Notes: generated by a model from the sequence alone, not told the origin. Numbered from the stretch's first letter, positions 9,943 through 20,869 are shown. The stretch: 64,000 nt of DNA from Bradyrhizobium sp. C9 (GCF_002532045.1 NZ_NWTG01000004.1:372001-436000), one strand, 5' to 3'. A program made the numbers and translations.

Positions 9943-11409
9943 TTAATTTCTTTGGATGAGGCACTGCGGCCCGCCGGCCGACATCAGGCTCCGGCACAGC
10001 TGGTTCGCCTCTTCCGACGACGCGAACGGGCCGGCAAAGGCGCGGTAGTAGACGCCCTTCTCGCCGAGATCGACGCGTTTGACCACCAAAGGCTGCGAAC
10101 CGAGCACGCTGCGATACTTGCCCTGCAGCGTCCGGTAGGACGACTGCGCATCCGCCTCGTTCTTCTGCGACGATACCTGGACCAGATAGCCACCACTGCC
10201 GACCGACGCCGTCGTGGTCGACGCCACCCGGGTCGGGGGCGCGGCCGGGGCTGCTTCCGCCTGCCCGGGGACCAGCGACATTGGCGCGTTCACGCTGGCA
10301 TTGGCCGCTGACGGATTGCCGCGCGACACCGGAGGTTTCGCGGCGGCAGGCTTGGCCGCCGGCGCGGCAGCCGCGGCCTGCGCACCATCCGGCGAATCGC
10401 CCTTGACGGCGAGCGTGCGGATCTTGCGCGGCTCATTGTTCGGCAGCGTCCCGTTCGCGGTGATCGGCGCCGGCGCGGGCTGCGCCGTTTGCACACTGGC
10501 CACTGGCGGCGGATTCGCATTGGCGTTCAGCGCAGGAAACACGACGCGCGGTCCGGCGGTCTTCGAATTGACGTCGACCGGCGTCTCTTCACGCGACACG
10601 ATCTTCTCGGTGCCATCGCCCGTCGCCATGCGGTCCGGCGTCTTCGCCGGCGCGTCGGCCTGGGCCGGGATCACCTTGGTCGGCGTGTTGTCGGCCTTGA
10701 TGATCGGCGGCTCACCGCTGCGGGGCGAGCCGACATAGGTCCGGTAGGCGTACGCGCCACCGACGCCGAACACGCCAAGCGCCAGCACCGCGGCGACCGT
10801 CATCAGGCCACTGCTCCGCCGGCGCGGTTCAGGCTCTTCCTCGTCGGCCTCATACGCATAGGGATCGTCCGGATAGGACGGATCGCGTTGCAGGTCCTGT
10901 TCGCCAGCTTCCAACTGACCGTAGAGCGCATCGTCATAGCGCGACGGATCGTGGCCCTGGTCGCCGCTCTGATAGTGCGGCTCGTCGTCAAATGCCTCGG
11001 GCTGTCGCGGCGGCTCGACCGGCCGATAGGTTGCGACCGGTTCGGGCGCCGGCGGCTGCGCGTGCTGGGCTGCATAGCGGTGCAGCGGATGCACCGGCTT
11101 CGGCTGGTAGTCCTGCTCGGGCTCTTCGTATTCGGTGCGCTGCACGGGCGGCGGAACGACTGCCTCCTGCCGCGCGCGCTGCATCCACGGCGGCGGGCCC
11201 GCGGGCGGCACATCCTCGTCCTCGGCCTGCGGATCATATTGTTGCGGCCGCGCATTGGCGCGTGACTGCAGCGGACGCGGCGGCGGCTTGTTCGCGGAGC
11301 CGAACGGATCCGTCTGTCCGATCAGCCGGGCCAGTTCGGCGAGCGGATCGCTCTCGGCCTTGGGTGCCGCGTCGGTGGAAAAAAGTCGGTCCTGATATCG
11401 ATCAGCCAT
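9943..11409 (-). CDS. SPOR-domain cell-envelope protein
   Basis: Bitopic inner-membrane protein expected to bind denuded septal peptidoglycan. The 488-residue product has a long Pro/Gln/Glu-rich cytoplasmic part, one membrane helix (L-M-T-V-A-A-V-L-A-L-G-V-F-G) near residue 205, a Pro/Ala-rich periplasmic linker, and a C-terminal SPOR domain of about 75 residues beginning G-G-Y-L-V-Q-V-S-S and ending near C-L-I-Q. The start is M-A-D-R-Y-Q-D-R at 11409; the frame is open to 11454. It lies between argS and nagZ, a conserved context. Confidence 0.93.
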   Translation of the reverse strand: MADRYQDRLFSTDAAPKAESDPLAELARLIGQTDPFGSANKPPPRPLQSRANARPQQYDPQAEDEDVPPAGPPPWMQRARQEAVVPPPVQRTEYEEPEQDYQPKPVHPLHRYAAQHAQPPAPEPVATYRPVEPPRQPEAFDDEPHYQSGDQGHDPSRYDDALYGQLEAGEQDLQRDPSYPDDPYAYEADEEEPEPRRRSSGLMTVAAVLALGVFGVGGAYAYRTYVGSPRSGEPPIIKADNTPTKVIPAQADAPAKTPDRMATGDGTEKIVSREETPVDVNSKTAGPRVVFPALNANANPPPVASVQTAQPAPAPITANGTLPNNEPRKIRTLAVKGDSPDGAQAAAAAPAAKPAAAKPPVSRGNPSAANASVNAPMSLVPGQAEAAPAAPPTRVASTTTASVGSGGYLVQVSSQKNEADAQSSYRTLQGKYRSVLGSQPLVVKRVDLGEKGVYYRAFAGPFASSEEANQLCRSLMSAGGPQCLIQRN

Positions 11410-11527
11410 CGTGATGATGCATCCCCTTCGGGACAGCGCCAAGATCGCCGGCACAGCCGGTCCGAACGAGTTGGCCCCTGCCAGATGCCCTCACAAATCC
11501 CCACTCGTGAGGGCCTAATGCCCCTGC

Positions 11528-13324
11528 CTACCGCATCTCGGTCGGAGCGTGGACGCCTAGAACAGCTAAGCCCGATGCCAGAACCGAGACGACGCCCTGA
11601 ACCATTGCCAGTCGCGCCCTCGTGATCTCTGCATCATTATTGATAATGAAGCGTAAATAGGGCAAATCGCGCCCCTTGGTCCACAGCGCATGAAATTCAC
11701 TGGCCAAATCATATAGATAAAAAGCGATTCGGTGCGGCTCGTGTGCCACCGCGGCAGCTTCGATCATCCGGGGATAGAGCGCAAGCCGCTTGAGCAGGTC
11801 GAGCTCGGCCGGATCGGTCAGCAGTTCGACCGCAGCGTTCCCCAGATAGGCCAGGCGGGCCTCGTCGGTCTCGGGCAGATCGGGAACCGCCTCCTCCCGC
11901 GCATTGCGGAAGATCGAATGGCCGCGGGCGTGGCCGTACTGGACGTAGAAGACCGCGTTGTCCTTCGACTGCTCGATCACCTTGGCGAGGTCGAAATCGA
12001 GCACCGCGTCGTTCTTGCGGAACAGCATCATGAACCGGACCGCGTCCGAGCCGACCTCGTCGACCACTTCGCGCAGCGTGACGAATTCGCCGGAGCGTTT
12101 CGACATCTTCACCGGCTCGCCGTCGCGCAGCAGCTTGACGAGCTGCACGATCTTGACGTCGAGCGTGGCCTTGCCGGCAGTCACCGCCTTCACCGCCGCC
12201 TGCATGCGCTTGATGTAGCCGCCGTGATCGGCGCCGAACACGTCGATCAGGTTGCTGAAGCCGCGCTCGAACTTGTTGCGGTGGTTGGCGATGTCGGACG
12301 CGAAATAGGTGTACGAGCCATCCGATTTGATCAGCGGACGATCGACGTCGTCGCCGTAGTCTGTGGCGCGGAACAGCGACTGCTCGCGGTCCTCATAATC
12401 CTCGACCGGTTTGCCCTTCGGCGGCGGCAGGCGGCCTTCGTAGATGTCGCCCTTGGCGCGCAGGAAATCGATCGTCTCGGCGACCTTGTTGTTGCCTGAC
12501 GTAATTAGCGAGCGCTCGGAGAAGAACACATCGTGATGGATGTTGAGCGCGGCGAGATCCCCCTTGATCATCTCCATCATCATGGCGATCGCCTTGTCGC
12601 GCACGATCGGCAGCCATGCAGCTTCGCTCATGTCGAGCAGCTTCTCGCCGTATTCCTTGGCGAGCGCGGCGCCGACCGGTACGAGGTAATCGCCGGGATA
12701 GAGCCCCTCCGGGATAGCGCCGATGTCCTCACCGAGCGCCTCGCGGTAACGCAGGAACGCCGAGCGCGCGAGCACGTCGACCTGGGCGCCGGCGTCGTTG
12801 ATGTAATATTCGCGGCAGACATCGAAGCCCGCGAATTGCAGCAGGCTGCACAGCGCGTCGCCGAACACGGCGCCGCGGCAATGCCCGACATGCATCGGAC
12901 CGGTCGGATTGGCCGAGACGTATTCGACATTGACCTTCTCGGCCTTGCCGATGTCGCTGCGCCCGTAGGCCGAGCCAGCGGCCAGCACGGCGCGCAGCGC
13001 ATCCGCCCAGACCTGCGGCTTCAAGGTCAGGTTGATGAAGCCGGGCCCGGCGACTTCAACGGACGCCACCAGCGCATCGGCCCGCAGCCGCTCGGCGATC
13101 TTGTCGGCGAGTTCGCGCGGCTTTGCCTTGGCCTCCTTGGCGAGCACCATCGCGGCATTGGTCGCCATGTCGCCATGGCTGGCATCGCGCGGCGGCTCGA
13201 CCACGACGCGTGTGAGATCGATGCCCGCGGGCCAGTTGTCCTCGGCAGCGACAGCGGCACAGATCGCGTGCACGCGCGCCAGCATGTCGGCAAAAAGGTG
13301 TGATGGTGCAGTGGTGTCGGCCAT
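11528..13324 (-). CDS. argS: Arginyl-tRNA synthetase
   Basis: Class I synthetase for tRNA-Arg. The 598-residue product shows the HIGH-type motif in [11 protein letters not shown] and the K-M-S-K-R loop, plus the C-terminal DALR anticodon-binding domain ([18 protein letters not shown]). Length and domain order are normal. The start lies 9 bp after the dgt stop, so dgt and argS are probably co-transcribed. Confidence 0.97.
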   Translation of the reverse strand: MADTTAPSHLFADMLARVHAICAAVAAEDNWPAGIDLTRVVVEPPRDASHGDMATNAAMVLAKEAKAKPRELADKIAERLRADALVASVEVAGPGFINLTLKPQVWADALRAVLAAGSAYGRSDIGKAEKVNVEYVSANPTGPMHVGHCRGAVFGDALCSLLQFAGFDVCREYYINDAGAQVDVLARSAFLRYREALGEDIGAIPEGLYPGDYLVPVGAALAKEYGEKLLDMSEAAWLPIVRDKAIAMMMEMIKGDLAALNIHHDVFFSERSLITSGNNKVAETIDFLRAKGDIYEGRLPPPKGKPVEDYEDREQSLFRATDYGDDVDRPLIKSDGSYTYFASDIANHRNKFERGFSNLIDVFGADHGGYIKRMQAAVKAVTAGKATLDVKIVQLVKLLRDGEPVKMSKRSGEFVTLREVVDEVGSDAVRFMMLFRKNDAVLDFDLAKVIEQSKDNAVFYVQYGHARGHSIFRNAREEAVPDLPETDEARLAYLGNAAVELLTDPAELDLLKRLALYPRMIEAAAVAHEPHRIAFYLYDLASEFHALWTKGRDLPYLRFIINNDAEITRARLAMVQGVVSVLASGLAVLGVHAPTEMR

Positions 13325-13333
13325 GGCAGGGCG

Positions 13334-14542
13334 CTAACGCAAATCCGGGGTCGAGTCAAAAAGCCTTTGGTGTTCGATCAGGGCAAAACGGTCGGTCATC
13401 CCGGCAATGAAATTGCCGATCCGCCTGTTCCGCGCGCTGCCGGTCTCCTGCACGCTGCCCTCGATCCATTCCGCCGGCAGGTCGCCCGGCGATTGCCGGT
13501 AACGCTCATACAGATTGCGCACCACCTGCTCGGCCTCCCGCATCACCAGCATCACCCGCCGGTGGCGATACATCCGCCGGAACAGGAATGCCTTGATCGC
13601 CGCCTCCTGCTCGGCCACCTCGGGCGGAAACGCGATCAGCGGCGCGTTGTGGTGGCGCACGTCCTGGGCCGATTGCGGCTGCGCGGCCGCGAGCCGCCGG
13701 GTGGCCTCGTTGAACACTGCATTGATGAAATGCGAGATCAGTTCACGCACCAGTTCGGCGCCGCGCCGGACCTCGTCGAGCCCGGGATAGTGGCGATCGA
13801 TCTCGGCGATGATCTCTGATGTCAGCGGCATCTCCTTGAGGTCGTCGACCGCAAACAGGCCGGCGCGCAGGCCGTCGTCGATATCGTGCGCATCATAGGC
13901 GATGTCGTCGGCGAAGGCCGCGATCTGCGCCTCGAGCGAGGCATAGCTCCAGAGCTCGAGGTCGTAAGTCTGGTTGTAGTCGGCGATTCCGATCGGAAGT
14001 CCGCTGTCGAGGTAGCGGCCGCTAGGTGCGCCGTTGCGTTCGGTCAGCGGGCCGTTGTGCTTGACGATGCCCTCGAGCGATTCCCAGGTCAGGTTCAGCC
14101 CGCCGAATTCGGGGTAGCGATGCTCCAGCGAGGTGACGACCCGCAGCGCCTGCGCATTGTGGTCGAAGCCGCCATCATCCTTGAGGCATTCGTCGAGCGC
14201 CCGCTCCCCGGCATGCCCGAACGGCGGGTGGCCGAGATCGTGCGCAAGCGCCAGCGTCTCGGTCAGATCCTCGTCGACGCCGAGCTGGCGCGCCAGCGCG
14301 CGGGCGATCTGCGCGACCTCCAGCGAATGGGTCAGCCGGGTGCGGTAGTGATCGCCCTCGTGGAAGACGAAGACCTGGGTCTTGTGCTTGAGGCGGCGAA
14401 ACGCGGTGGAATGGATCACCCGGTCGCAGTCGCGCCGGAACGGGCTGCGGGTCCGGCTCGGCGGCTCCATGACAAGCCGGCCGCGGCTGCGATCGGGGTC
14501 GCAGGCATAAGGCGCGCGGGGGGCAGCCATTCCGACCGACAC
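13334..14542 (-). CDS. dgt: Deoxyguanosinetriphosphate triphosphohydrolase-like protein
   Basis: HD-domain dNTP triphosphohydrolase, releasing triphosphate from deoxynucleotides. The 402-residue protein contains [10 protein letters not shown] and the metal-binding H-D in [15 protein letters not shown], typical of the short dGTPase-like subgroup. The start used here is a GTG (M-S-V-G-M-A-A-P-R); an ATG four codons later at 14530 is the alternative. It is the first gene of the minus-strand block that includes argS. Confidence 0.95.
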   Translation of the reverse strand: MSVGMAAPRAPYACDPDRSRGRLVMEPPSRTRSPFRRDCDRVIHSTAFRRLKHKTQVFVFHEGDHYRTRLTHSLEVAQIARALARQLGVDEDLTETLALAHDLGHPPFGHAGERALDECLKDDGGFDHNAQALRVVTSLEHRYPEFGGLNLTWESLEGIVKHNGPLTERNGAPSGRYLDSGLPIGIADYNQTYDLELWSYASLEAQIAAFADDIAYDAHDIDDGLRAGLFAVDDLKEMPLTSEIIAEIDRHYPGLDEVRRGAELVRELISHFINAVFNEATRRLAAAQPQSAQDVRHHNAPLIAFPPEVAEQEAAIKAFLFRRMYRHRRVMLVMREAEQVVRNLYERYRQSPGDLPAEWIEGSVQETGSARNRRIGNFIAGMTDRFALIEHQRLFDSTPDLR

Positions 14543-14680
14543 GGTATTTTAGTCCTTATCCATTTGATTCCACGGTCCGACGCACTTAACTATGACTGAA
14601 GCGGCTGACCAAATGAATTGGGCATGACGCCGGGCATGATCCGATCAGATCGCGCCCAGATTGGGTTTCGGAGACCGACC

Positions 14681-15010
14681 ATGACTGCTGCCATCACCGT
14701 CAGCGAACGGGCCGCCCGCCGGATCGGGCAGATCCTCAGCAAGGAAGGCGACGGCGCCAAGCTGCGCATTTCCGTCGAAGGCGGCGGCTGCTCCGGTTTC
14801 CAGTACAAATTCGACGTCGAGCGCACCCAGGCCGATGACGACCTCGTGATCGAGCGCGACAGCGCCGTGGTGCTGATCGACCCCGCCTCGGTCCCGTTCC
14901 TCGCGGGCTCGGAGGTCGACTTCGTCGACGACCTGATCGGCGCCTCGTTCCGCGTCGTTAACCCGAATGCCACCGCCTCCTGCGGCTGCGGCACCAGCTT
15001 CTCGATCTGA
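14681..15010 (+). CDS. erpA: A-type iron-sulfur cluster carrier (ErpA/IscA family)
   Basis: Delivers Fe-S clusters to apo-proteins. The 109-residue product has the HesB/IscA fold signature with the three cysteine ligands Cys37 (G-G-G-C-S-G-F), Cys101 and Cys103 (S-C-G-C-G-T-S-F). Start ATG at 14681 gives the normal length; the open frame extends 21 codons upstream without support. ErpA is the most likely subtype because the gene stands apart from isc/suf genes, in divergent orientation next to dgt, but IscA cannot be excluded. Confidence 0.9.
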   Translation: MTAAITVSERAARRIGQILSKEGDGAKLRISVEGGGCSGFQYKFDVERTQADDDLVIERDSAVVLIDPASVPFLAGSEVDFVDDLIGASFRVVNPNATASCGCGTSFSI

Positions 15011-15073
15011 CGCTTCCTCAGCTGACGCGGCGTCCCGACGCGAGCCGATAACCGGTTCGCGGCAACCACTGTC

Positions 15074-18000
15074 TTATTCCGCCGCGACCACCTGCGGGCG
15101 CTCGACATCGCCGCCCGCCTGCGGATCGAGCTTGCGGCGCAGCCTGCGGTCGATGCGGTCGAGGTAGATGTAGATCACAGGCGTGATGAACAGCGTCAGC
15201 AGCTGCGACACGCAGAGGCCGCCGACCACTGCGACACCGAGCGGCTGACGCAGCTCGGCGCCGGCTCCGGCGCCGAGCGCGATCGGCAGCGTGCCGAAGA
15301 TCGCCGCGAACGTCGTCATCATGATCGGGCGGAAGCGCAGCAGCGCGGCCTCGCGGATCGCGTGCTCGGCGCTGAGGCCGACGCGGCGGCGCTCCAACGC
15401 GAAGTCCACCATCATGATCGCGTTCTTCTTGACGATGCCGACCAGCATCACGATGCCAATCATCGCAATCACCGACAGCTCCATCCCGAACAGCATCAGC
15501 GTCAGGATCGCGCCGATGCCGGCCGACGGCAGGCCCGAGATGATCGTGATCGGATGAATGAAGCTCTCGTAGAGAATGCCGAGGATCACAAAGGCCGCGA
15601 ACACGGCGGCGAGGATCAGGACACCCTGCCCGCGCAGCGAATCCTGGAACACCTGCGCGGTGCCGGAGAACCCGGTCGCGATCGTCGGCGGCAAATTCGC
15701 GTTCTGCTCGAGTTCGGTGATCTTGTCGACCGCATAGCCGAGCGAGTTGCCCGGCGCGAGATTGAACGAGATCGTCACCGCCGGCTGCTGGCCCTGGTGG
15801 TTGATCTGCAGCGGCCCGACCGTCGGCACCAACCGCGCCACCGCATTTAGCGGAATGGTCTGCCCGTTCGCGGTCTTCATGTAGAGTTTCGAGAGATCGG
15901 ACGGATCGACGCGGAACTGCGGCTGCACCTCCAGGATGATCTGGTAGTCGTTCGACGGCATGTAGATGGTGCCGACCTGCCGCGAACCGTAGGCGTTGTA
16001 GAGCTGGTTGCGGACCTGGTCGACGGTGATGCCGTAGACCGCCGCCTTCTCGCGGTCGATATCGACCGTCATCTGCGGGTTCTTGATGTAGAGGTCGGTG
16101 GTGACGTCGAGCAGGCCCGGAATCTTCTCGATCTTGTCCCGCATCTCGGGCGCTAAGCGATACAGCGACTCGGTATCGCCACTCTGCATCACATACTGAT
16201 ACTGGCTCTTGGAGATGCGCCCGCCGATGTTGAGGTTCTGGACGCTCTGGAAGAACGCCTGCATGCCCGGGATCTCACGCGCCTTCTGGCGCAGCCGTCC
16301 GATCACGACGGAGGCATTGTCGCGGCTCTTCTGCGGCTTCAGCGCGATGAACAGGCGGCCGTAATTGGTGGTCGGGTTCGGGCCGCCGGAGCCGACGGTC
16401 GAATTGATGTAGTCGATCGCCGGATCGGTCCGCATCACCTCGACCAGCGCCTGCTGGCGCACCTTCATCGCCTCGAACGAGGTGTCGGTCGCCGCCTCCG
16501 TCACACCGATCAGGAAGCCGGTGTCCTCCTGCGGGAAGAAGCCCTTCGGCACGATCATGTAGAGATAGACGGTGCCGCCGAGCGTCGCGAGCGTCACGAT
16601 CAGCATCAGGGCCTTCTTGGCCAGCACCCGGTCCAGCGCCCATTCATAGGCGCGCAGCCAGGCCTCGAACATCGCCTCGAACGCCCGCAGCACGATGTTC
16701 GGCCGCTTGGTCGCGTCATGCGCGCGCAGCACGCGGGCGCACAGCATCGGCGTCAAGGTCAACGAGACGAAGCCGGAGACGATGATCGCGACCGAGATCG
16801 TGACGGCGAATTCGCGGAACACGCGGCCGACGATGCCGCCCATCAGCAGCACCGGGATGAACACGGCGATCAGCGAGAAGGTGATCGAGATGATCGTGAA
16901 GCCGATCTCGCGGGCGCCCTTCAGCGCCGCCTCGAACGGCTTCATGCCGTGCTCGATATGGCGGACGATGTTCTCCAGCATGACGATGGCGTCGTCGACC
17001 ACGAAGCCTACCGAGAGCGTCAGCGCCAGCAGCGTCATGTTGTTGATCGAGTAATCCAGCGCGTACATCGCAGCGCAGGTGCCGAACAGCGAGATCGGCA
17101 CCGCCAGCGCCGGGATGAACGTCGCCGACGCCGAGCGCAGGAACAGGAAGATCACGAGGATCACGAGCGCAATCGCGATCAGCAGGGTCTCCTCGACGTC
17201 GCTGACCGCCTGCCGGATCGAGACCGAGCGGTCCATCATGACTTGCATGGTCACCGACGGCGGGATCGCCGCGCGCAGCGACGGCAGCTTCGCCAGCACG
17301 GCATCGACCACAGCCACGGTGTTGGCGTCGGGCTGCTTCTGGATCGCGAGCACGATCGCCCGCTCGTCGTTCATCCAGGTCGCGATCTTGTCGTTCTCGA
17401 CGCTGTCATAGACCTTGGCGATCTCGTCGAGGCGAACCGGCGAGCCGTTGCGCCAGGCGACGTAGATCTGGCGGTAGTCAGCCGCCTTGTCCATCTGGCC
17501 GGAGGCCTGCAGCGCGACGTCCTGCTTGGGGCCGTTCAGCGTGCCGACCGGGGTCGAGGAATTGGCGCGCGACACCGCAGCGCGGATGTCCTCCATCGAG
17601 ACGCTGCGGGCGGCCGCGGCCTCCGGATCGGCCTGGACCCGGATCGCGAATTTCTGCGCGCCGTAGATCAGCACCTGGGCGACGCCGGGCAGCTGCGACA
17701 GCGCCTGCCCGATCGTGATGTCGCCATATTCGTTGACCGCCGACAGCGGCAGCGTCGCCGATCCCAGCGAGACGAACAGCACCGGGAAATCGGCCGGGTT
17801 CACTTTCCGGAAGCTCGGCGGGATCGTCATCTCGATTGGCAGCCGGCGCTGCGCGATGGTCAATGCCGTCTGCACGTCGAGCGCTGCGGCATCGATGTTG
17901 CGGTTGAGGTCGAACTGGATGGTGATGACGCTCGTCCCCTGCGAGGAGTTCGAGTTCATCGAGGAGATGCCGGCGATGGTCGAGAGCTGCCGCTCGATGA

Positions 18001-18196
18001 TGCCGGCGACGGAAGCGGCCATGGTGTCGGCGCTGGCGCCCGGCAGCGTGGCGGTGACCGCGATGGTCGGGAAATCCACCTTGGGCAGCGCCGAGACCGG
18101 CAGCAGGCGGAAGCCGAACACGCCGAATGCGATGATCGACGCCGTGATCAGCGTCGTCATGACCGGGCGGCGGATGCAGAGCTCGGAGAGCGTCAT
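15074..18196 (-). CDS. RND multidrug efflux transporter (HAE1 family)
   Basis: Proton-driven inner-membrane exporter of the AcrB/MdtB superfamily. The 1,040-residue product begins M-T-L-S-E-L-C-I-R-R-P-V and shows two similar halves with twelve membrane helices; helix 4 carries the proton-relay Asp pair (G-F-V-V-D-D-A-I-V-M-L-E-N). The G-F-F-P-x-E-D-x-G block lies in the second periplasmic half. Sequence is nearer to MdtB/MdtC-like pumps than to classical AcrB. The adaptor gene ends 3 bp upstream; no outer-membrane TolC-type gene is nearby, so it must use a shared channel. Substrate unknown. Confidence 0.93.
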   Translation of the reverse strand: MTLSELCIRRPVMTTLITASIIAFGVFGFRLLPVSALPKVDFPTIAVTATLPGASADTMAASVAGIIERQLSTIAGISSMNSNSSQGTSVITIQFDLNRNIDAAALDVQTALTIAQRRLPIEMTIPPSFRKVNPADFPVLFVSLGSATLPLSAVNEYGDITIGQALSQLPGVAQVLIYGAQKFAIRVQADPEAAAARSVSMEDIRAAVSRANSSTPVGTLNGPKQDVALQASGQMDKAADYRQIYVAWRNGSPVRLDEIAKVYDSVENDKIATWMNDERAIVLAIQKQPDANTVAVVDAVLAKLPSLRAAIPPSVTMQVMMDRSVSIRQAVSDVEETLLIAIALVILVIFLFLRSASATFIPALAVPISLFGTCAAMYALDYSINNMTLLALTLSVGFVVDDAIVMLENIVRHIEHGMKPFEAALKGAREIGFTIISITFSLIAVFIPVLLMGGIVGRVFREFAVTISVAIIVSGFVSLTLTPMLCARVLRAHDATKRPNIVLRAFEAMFEAWLRAYEWALDRVLAKKALMLIVTLATLGGTVYLYMIVPKGFFPQEDTGFLIGVTEAATDTSFEAMKVRQQALVEVMRTDPAIDYINSTVGSGGPNPTTNYGRLFIALKPQKSRDNASVVIGRLRQKAREIPGMQAFFQSVQNLNIGGRISKSQYQYVMQSGDTESLYRLAPEMRDKIEKIPGLLDVTTDLYIKNPQMTVDIDREKAAVYGITVDQVRNQLYNAYGSRQVGTIYMPSNDYQIILEVQPQFRVDPSDLSKLYMKTANGQTIPLNAVARLVPTVGPLQINHQGQQPAVTISFNLAPGNSLGYAVDKITELEQNANLPPTIATGFSGTAQVFQDSLRGQGVLILAAVFAAFVILGILYESFIHPITIISGLPSAGIGAILTLMLFGMELSVIAMIGIVMLVGIVKKNAIMMVDFALERRRVGLSAEHAIREAALLRFRPIMMTTFAAIFGTLPIALGAGAGAELRQPLGVAVVGGLCVSQLLTLFITPVIYIYLDRIDRRLRRKLDPQAGGDVERPQVVAAE

Positions 18197-18199
18197 CGG

Positions 18200-19333
18200 T
18201 CAGGCTCCGGCCTTGCGCGCCCGCAGCTCGACCCGCGATCCCTCCGACAGCAGCAACTGCCCGTCGACGACGATGCTTTCATCTCCCGCCAATCCGTCCG
18301 AGATCACCGATGAGCCCTGGAAGGTGCGATCGACCTTGACCGGTCGGACCTTGGCGACGCCGTCCTGGACGACGAAAACGAAGTTGCCATTCTGGCTGCG
18401 CTGCACCGCGACCGTCGGCACCACGACCGCGTCTTCGCTGCGGATGATGAGCTTGGTCTGCACGATGGTGCCGGGCCACAGCGTTTCGTTCGCGTTGTTC
18501 ATGATGCCGCGCACAGTGACCATGCCGGTGGTCGCATCGACGGCGTTTTCGACCATCGCCACCTTGCCGCCCTCGGAGCGCTGGTGGCCGGGGATGGTCG
18601 CGATCACCTTGGGATCGTCCTTCCCCATGGCGTCGCGCAGATCGACCAGCGCACGCTGGGGAATGGCGAAGGTGACATAGACCGGCGCCATCTGGTTGAT
18701 GACCGCGAGCGGCTGGGTGTCGGCGGGGCGGACAAAGTTTCCGACCTTGACGTTGGCGGCGCTGATCCGGCCCGAGAACGGTGCGCGGATCACGGTGTAG
18801 CTCTTCTGGACGCGGAGGTTTTCCAGCGCGAACTGGTCGGCCTTGATGGTGCCGATCAGGACGTCGGACTGGGTCTTGGCGTTGTCGAGGTTGACCTGCG
18901 TGGTCGCGCCCTTGCCGACCAGCTCGGTGTAGCGGCGGAGGTCGCGCTGCGCGCCCTCGAGCTGGGCCTGGTCGCGGGCCAGGACGCCCTCGGCCTGTTC
19001 GATCTGGGCGTCGATCTGCCGCGCGTCGAGCGTGAACAGCAGGTCGCCCTCATTGACCTTGGCGCCATCCTGGAAATGCACCGAGACGATGGTGGTCTCG
19101 AGCCGCGACTTCAGCGCCACGCTGGAGATCGGTGTGACCTGTCCGATCGCGTCGACATCGACCGGTACCGATTTGCGTTCGGCCTTGGCGAGATCCACCG
19201 AGACCACGCGCGGCCGCGGCGTCCCCTGCGCGGTGGTCGTGCCGCCCCCCATCCATGATGCGCGGGTCATGTAGGCCGCCGCGGCTGCAATGCCGAGAAC
19301 AGCGACAGTCAGAACCAAATTGCGTTTTTTCAT
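18200..19333 (-). CDS. RND efflux periplasmic adaptor (MFP/HlyD family)
   Basis: Links the RND pump to an outer-membrane channel. The 377-residue product has an N-terminal signal anchor (M-K-K-R-N-L-V-L-T-V-A-V-L-G), a lipoyl/barrel-sandwich half (S-R-L-E-T-T-I-V-S-V-H-F-Q-D-G), an alpha-helical hairpin (about 105-165) and the second lipoyl half with I-R-A-P-F-S-G-R-I, then the beta-barrel and membrane-proximal domains. It precedes the pump gene by 3 bp, so the two form an operon. Confidence 0.93.
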   Translation of the reverse strand: MKKRNLVLTVAVLGIAAAAAYMTRASWMGGGTTTAQGTPRPRVVSVDLAKAERKSVPVDVDAIGQVTPISSVALKSRLETTIVSVHFQDGAKVNEGDLLFTLDARQIDAQIEQAEGVLARDQAQLEGAQRDLRRYTELVGKGATTQVNLDNAKTQSDVLIGTIKADQFALENLRVQKSYTVIRAPFSGRISAANVKVGNFVRPADTQPLAVINQMAPVYVTFAIPQRALVDLRDAMGKDDPKVIATIPGHQRSEGGKVAMVENAVDATTGMVTVRGIMNNANETLWPGTIVQTKLIIRSEDAVVVPTVAVQRSQNGNFVFVVQDGVAKVRPVKVDRTFQGSSVISDGLAGDESIVVDGQLLLSEGSRVELRARKAGA

Positions 19334-19568
19334 ACGTCTTGCACGTGCGCCGCCCGCTACCCCTCAAGGCCGGGACGCTTCGCAACTCCCCATCGGCAAT
19401 TGTTACGCCTTGTTTCTGGGGAGGGTTAGCACAGGCGGACCGCCCATGGTATGCCACCTAAGTGAAATCCTGGGCTTCAAATCCGGTCATGCGCAGGCCC
19501 GCCGCCGGACGTCTTGGCTGACCGCGCCGCATCGTTCCGCTTCATCGAGCTTTCCGAATCGCGACCTT

Positions 19569-19994
19569 ATGTCCATCTCCGTCCTTGTCTGCCCCTGGGA
19601 AGAAGCCCGCGAACGCTCACGTGCCATCCGCTACAGCGTCTTCGTCGAGGAGCAGCGCGTGCCGGTGGAACTGGAATGGGACGACATGGACGCGACGAGC
19701 TGGCATGCGCTGGCGTTGGCCGAGGACGGCATGCCGGTGGCGACAGGCCGGCTGCTGCCCGATGGCCATATCGGGCGCATGGCCGTAGTCAAAGCGGCGC
19801 GCGGCACCGGTATGGGCGCCCGCGTGCTGGACGCGCTGATGGCCAAGGCGGCCGAACTCGGCTATCCGGAACTGATCCTCAACGCGCAGACCCACGCGGA
19901 GCAGTTCTACGCGCGCGTCGGCTTTAAGCGGGTCGGCACGGAGTTCGAGGAGGCCGGCATCCCACACATCGAGATGCGGAAGCGCTTGGTCTAA
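19569..19994 (+). CDS. GNAT-family N-acetyltransferase
   Basis: A 141-residue acetyl-CoA-dependent acyltransferase. The N-terminus M-S-I-S-V-L-V-C-P-W begins a compact GNAT fold, with F-V-E-E-Q-R-V-P (about 29-36), and the acetyl-CoA loop in V-K-A-A-R-G-T-G-M-G-A-R-V-L, followed by A-E-Q-F-Y-A-R-V-G-F. This is the ElaA/YjcF-like subgroup; the substrate cannot be told from sequence. Start chosen at the first in-frame ATG that begins the conserved fold; the upstream open frame crosses the region before the RND operon. It precedes xthA by 44 bp on the same strand. Confidence 0.88.
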   Translation: MSISVLVCPWEEARERSRAIRYSVFVEEQRVPVELEWDDMDATSWHALALAEDGMPVATGRLLPDGHIGRMAVVKAARGTGMGARVLDALMAKAAELGYPELILNAQTHAEQFYARVGFKRVGTEFEEAGIPHIEMRKRLV

Positions 19995-20038
19995 GCGGGG
20001 CGGCGCTCGGTCACGTGCCCCACAATGAAGGAAGTCCG

Positions 20039-20836
20039 ATGGCAGTTCGCATCGCTACGTGGAACGTCAACTCGGTCCGGCAACGGATCGAGCTTCTGGT
20101 CGCCTGGCTGAAGGAGTGTTCCCCCGACATCGTCTGCCTGCAGGAGATCAAATGCGTCGACGACGCGTTCCCCCGGCTCGAGGTCGAGGCGCTCGGGTAT
20201 AATGTCGTCACCCACGGCCAGAAGACCTTCAACGGCGTCGCGCTTCTGTCCAAGCTGCCGTTCGACGAGACCAAATCGGGCCTTGCCGGCGACGACGAGG
20301 ACGCCCATGCCCGCTTCCTTGAAGGCGTCGTCACGCTGAAACAGGGCGTGGTGCGAGTTGCGTGCCTTTATCTGCCCAATGGCAACCCTGCGAACACCGA
20401 CAAATATCCCTACAAGCTCAAATGGATGTCGCGGCTTCTTGAGTACACGCGGGAACGGCTTAAGGCCGAGGAGCCGTTGATCCTGGCCGGCGACTTCAAC
20501 GTCATTCCGGCGGCCCGCGACGTCTACAATCCGGCCGCCTGGGCCGATGACGCGCTGTTCCGCCCCGCCACCCGCGAAGCCTTCCAGTCGCTGCTCGGCC
20601 TCGGCCTGACCGATGCGCTGCGCGCGGTCAATGACGCGCCGGGCCAGTATACCTTCTGGGACTACCAGGCAGGCGCCTGGCAGAAGAACTGGGGCCTGCG
20701 CATCGACCATTTGCTGATGTCGCCGCAGGCGAGCGACCGGCTGATCGATGTCGGGATCGACAGCTATGTCCGCGCCTGGGAGAAGCCGTCCGACCATGTC
20801 CCGGTCTGGGCCGATCTCGATTTCGAGACCACCTAA
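20039..20836 (+). CDS. xth: Exodeoxyribonuclease III
   Basis: AP endonuclease and 3'-5' exonuclease of base-excision repair. The 265-residue product has the Exo-Endo-Phos signatures: W-N-V-N-S-V-R near the N-terminus, the metal-binding Glu in L-Q-E-I-K-C (about 32-37), A-G-D-F-N-V-I-P, R-I-D-H-L-L and the terminal S-D-H-V-P-V. The ATG at 20039 has GAAGGAA upstream as a ribosome site. Confidence 0.95.
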   Translation: MAVRIATWNVNSVRQRIELLVAWLKECSPDIVCLQEIKCVDDAFPRLEVEALGYNVVTHGQKTFNGVALLSKLPFDETKSGLAGDDEDAHARFLEGVVTLKQGVVRVACLYLPNGNPANTDKYPYKLKWMSRLLEYTRERLKAEEPLILAGDFNVIPAARDVYNPAAWADDALFRPATREAFQSLLGLGLTDALRAVNDAPGQYTFWDYQAGAWQKNWGLRIDHLLMSPQASDRLIDVGIDSYVRAWEKPSDHVPVWADLDFETT

Positions 20837-20869
20837 GTCCGGCGGCCAGGATATCAATCCCGGCGGCCT

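Noticed and set aside
16718-18313. 531-residue plus-strand frame inside the RND pump gene
   Set aside because: Composition is Arg/Asp/His-rich with no hydrophobic core; it is the complement of a membrane-protein gene.
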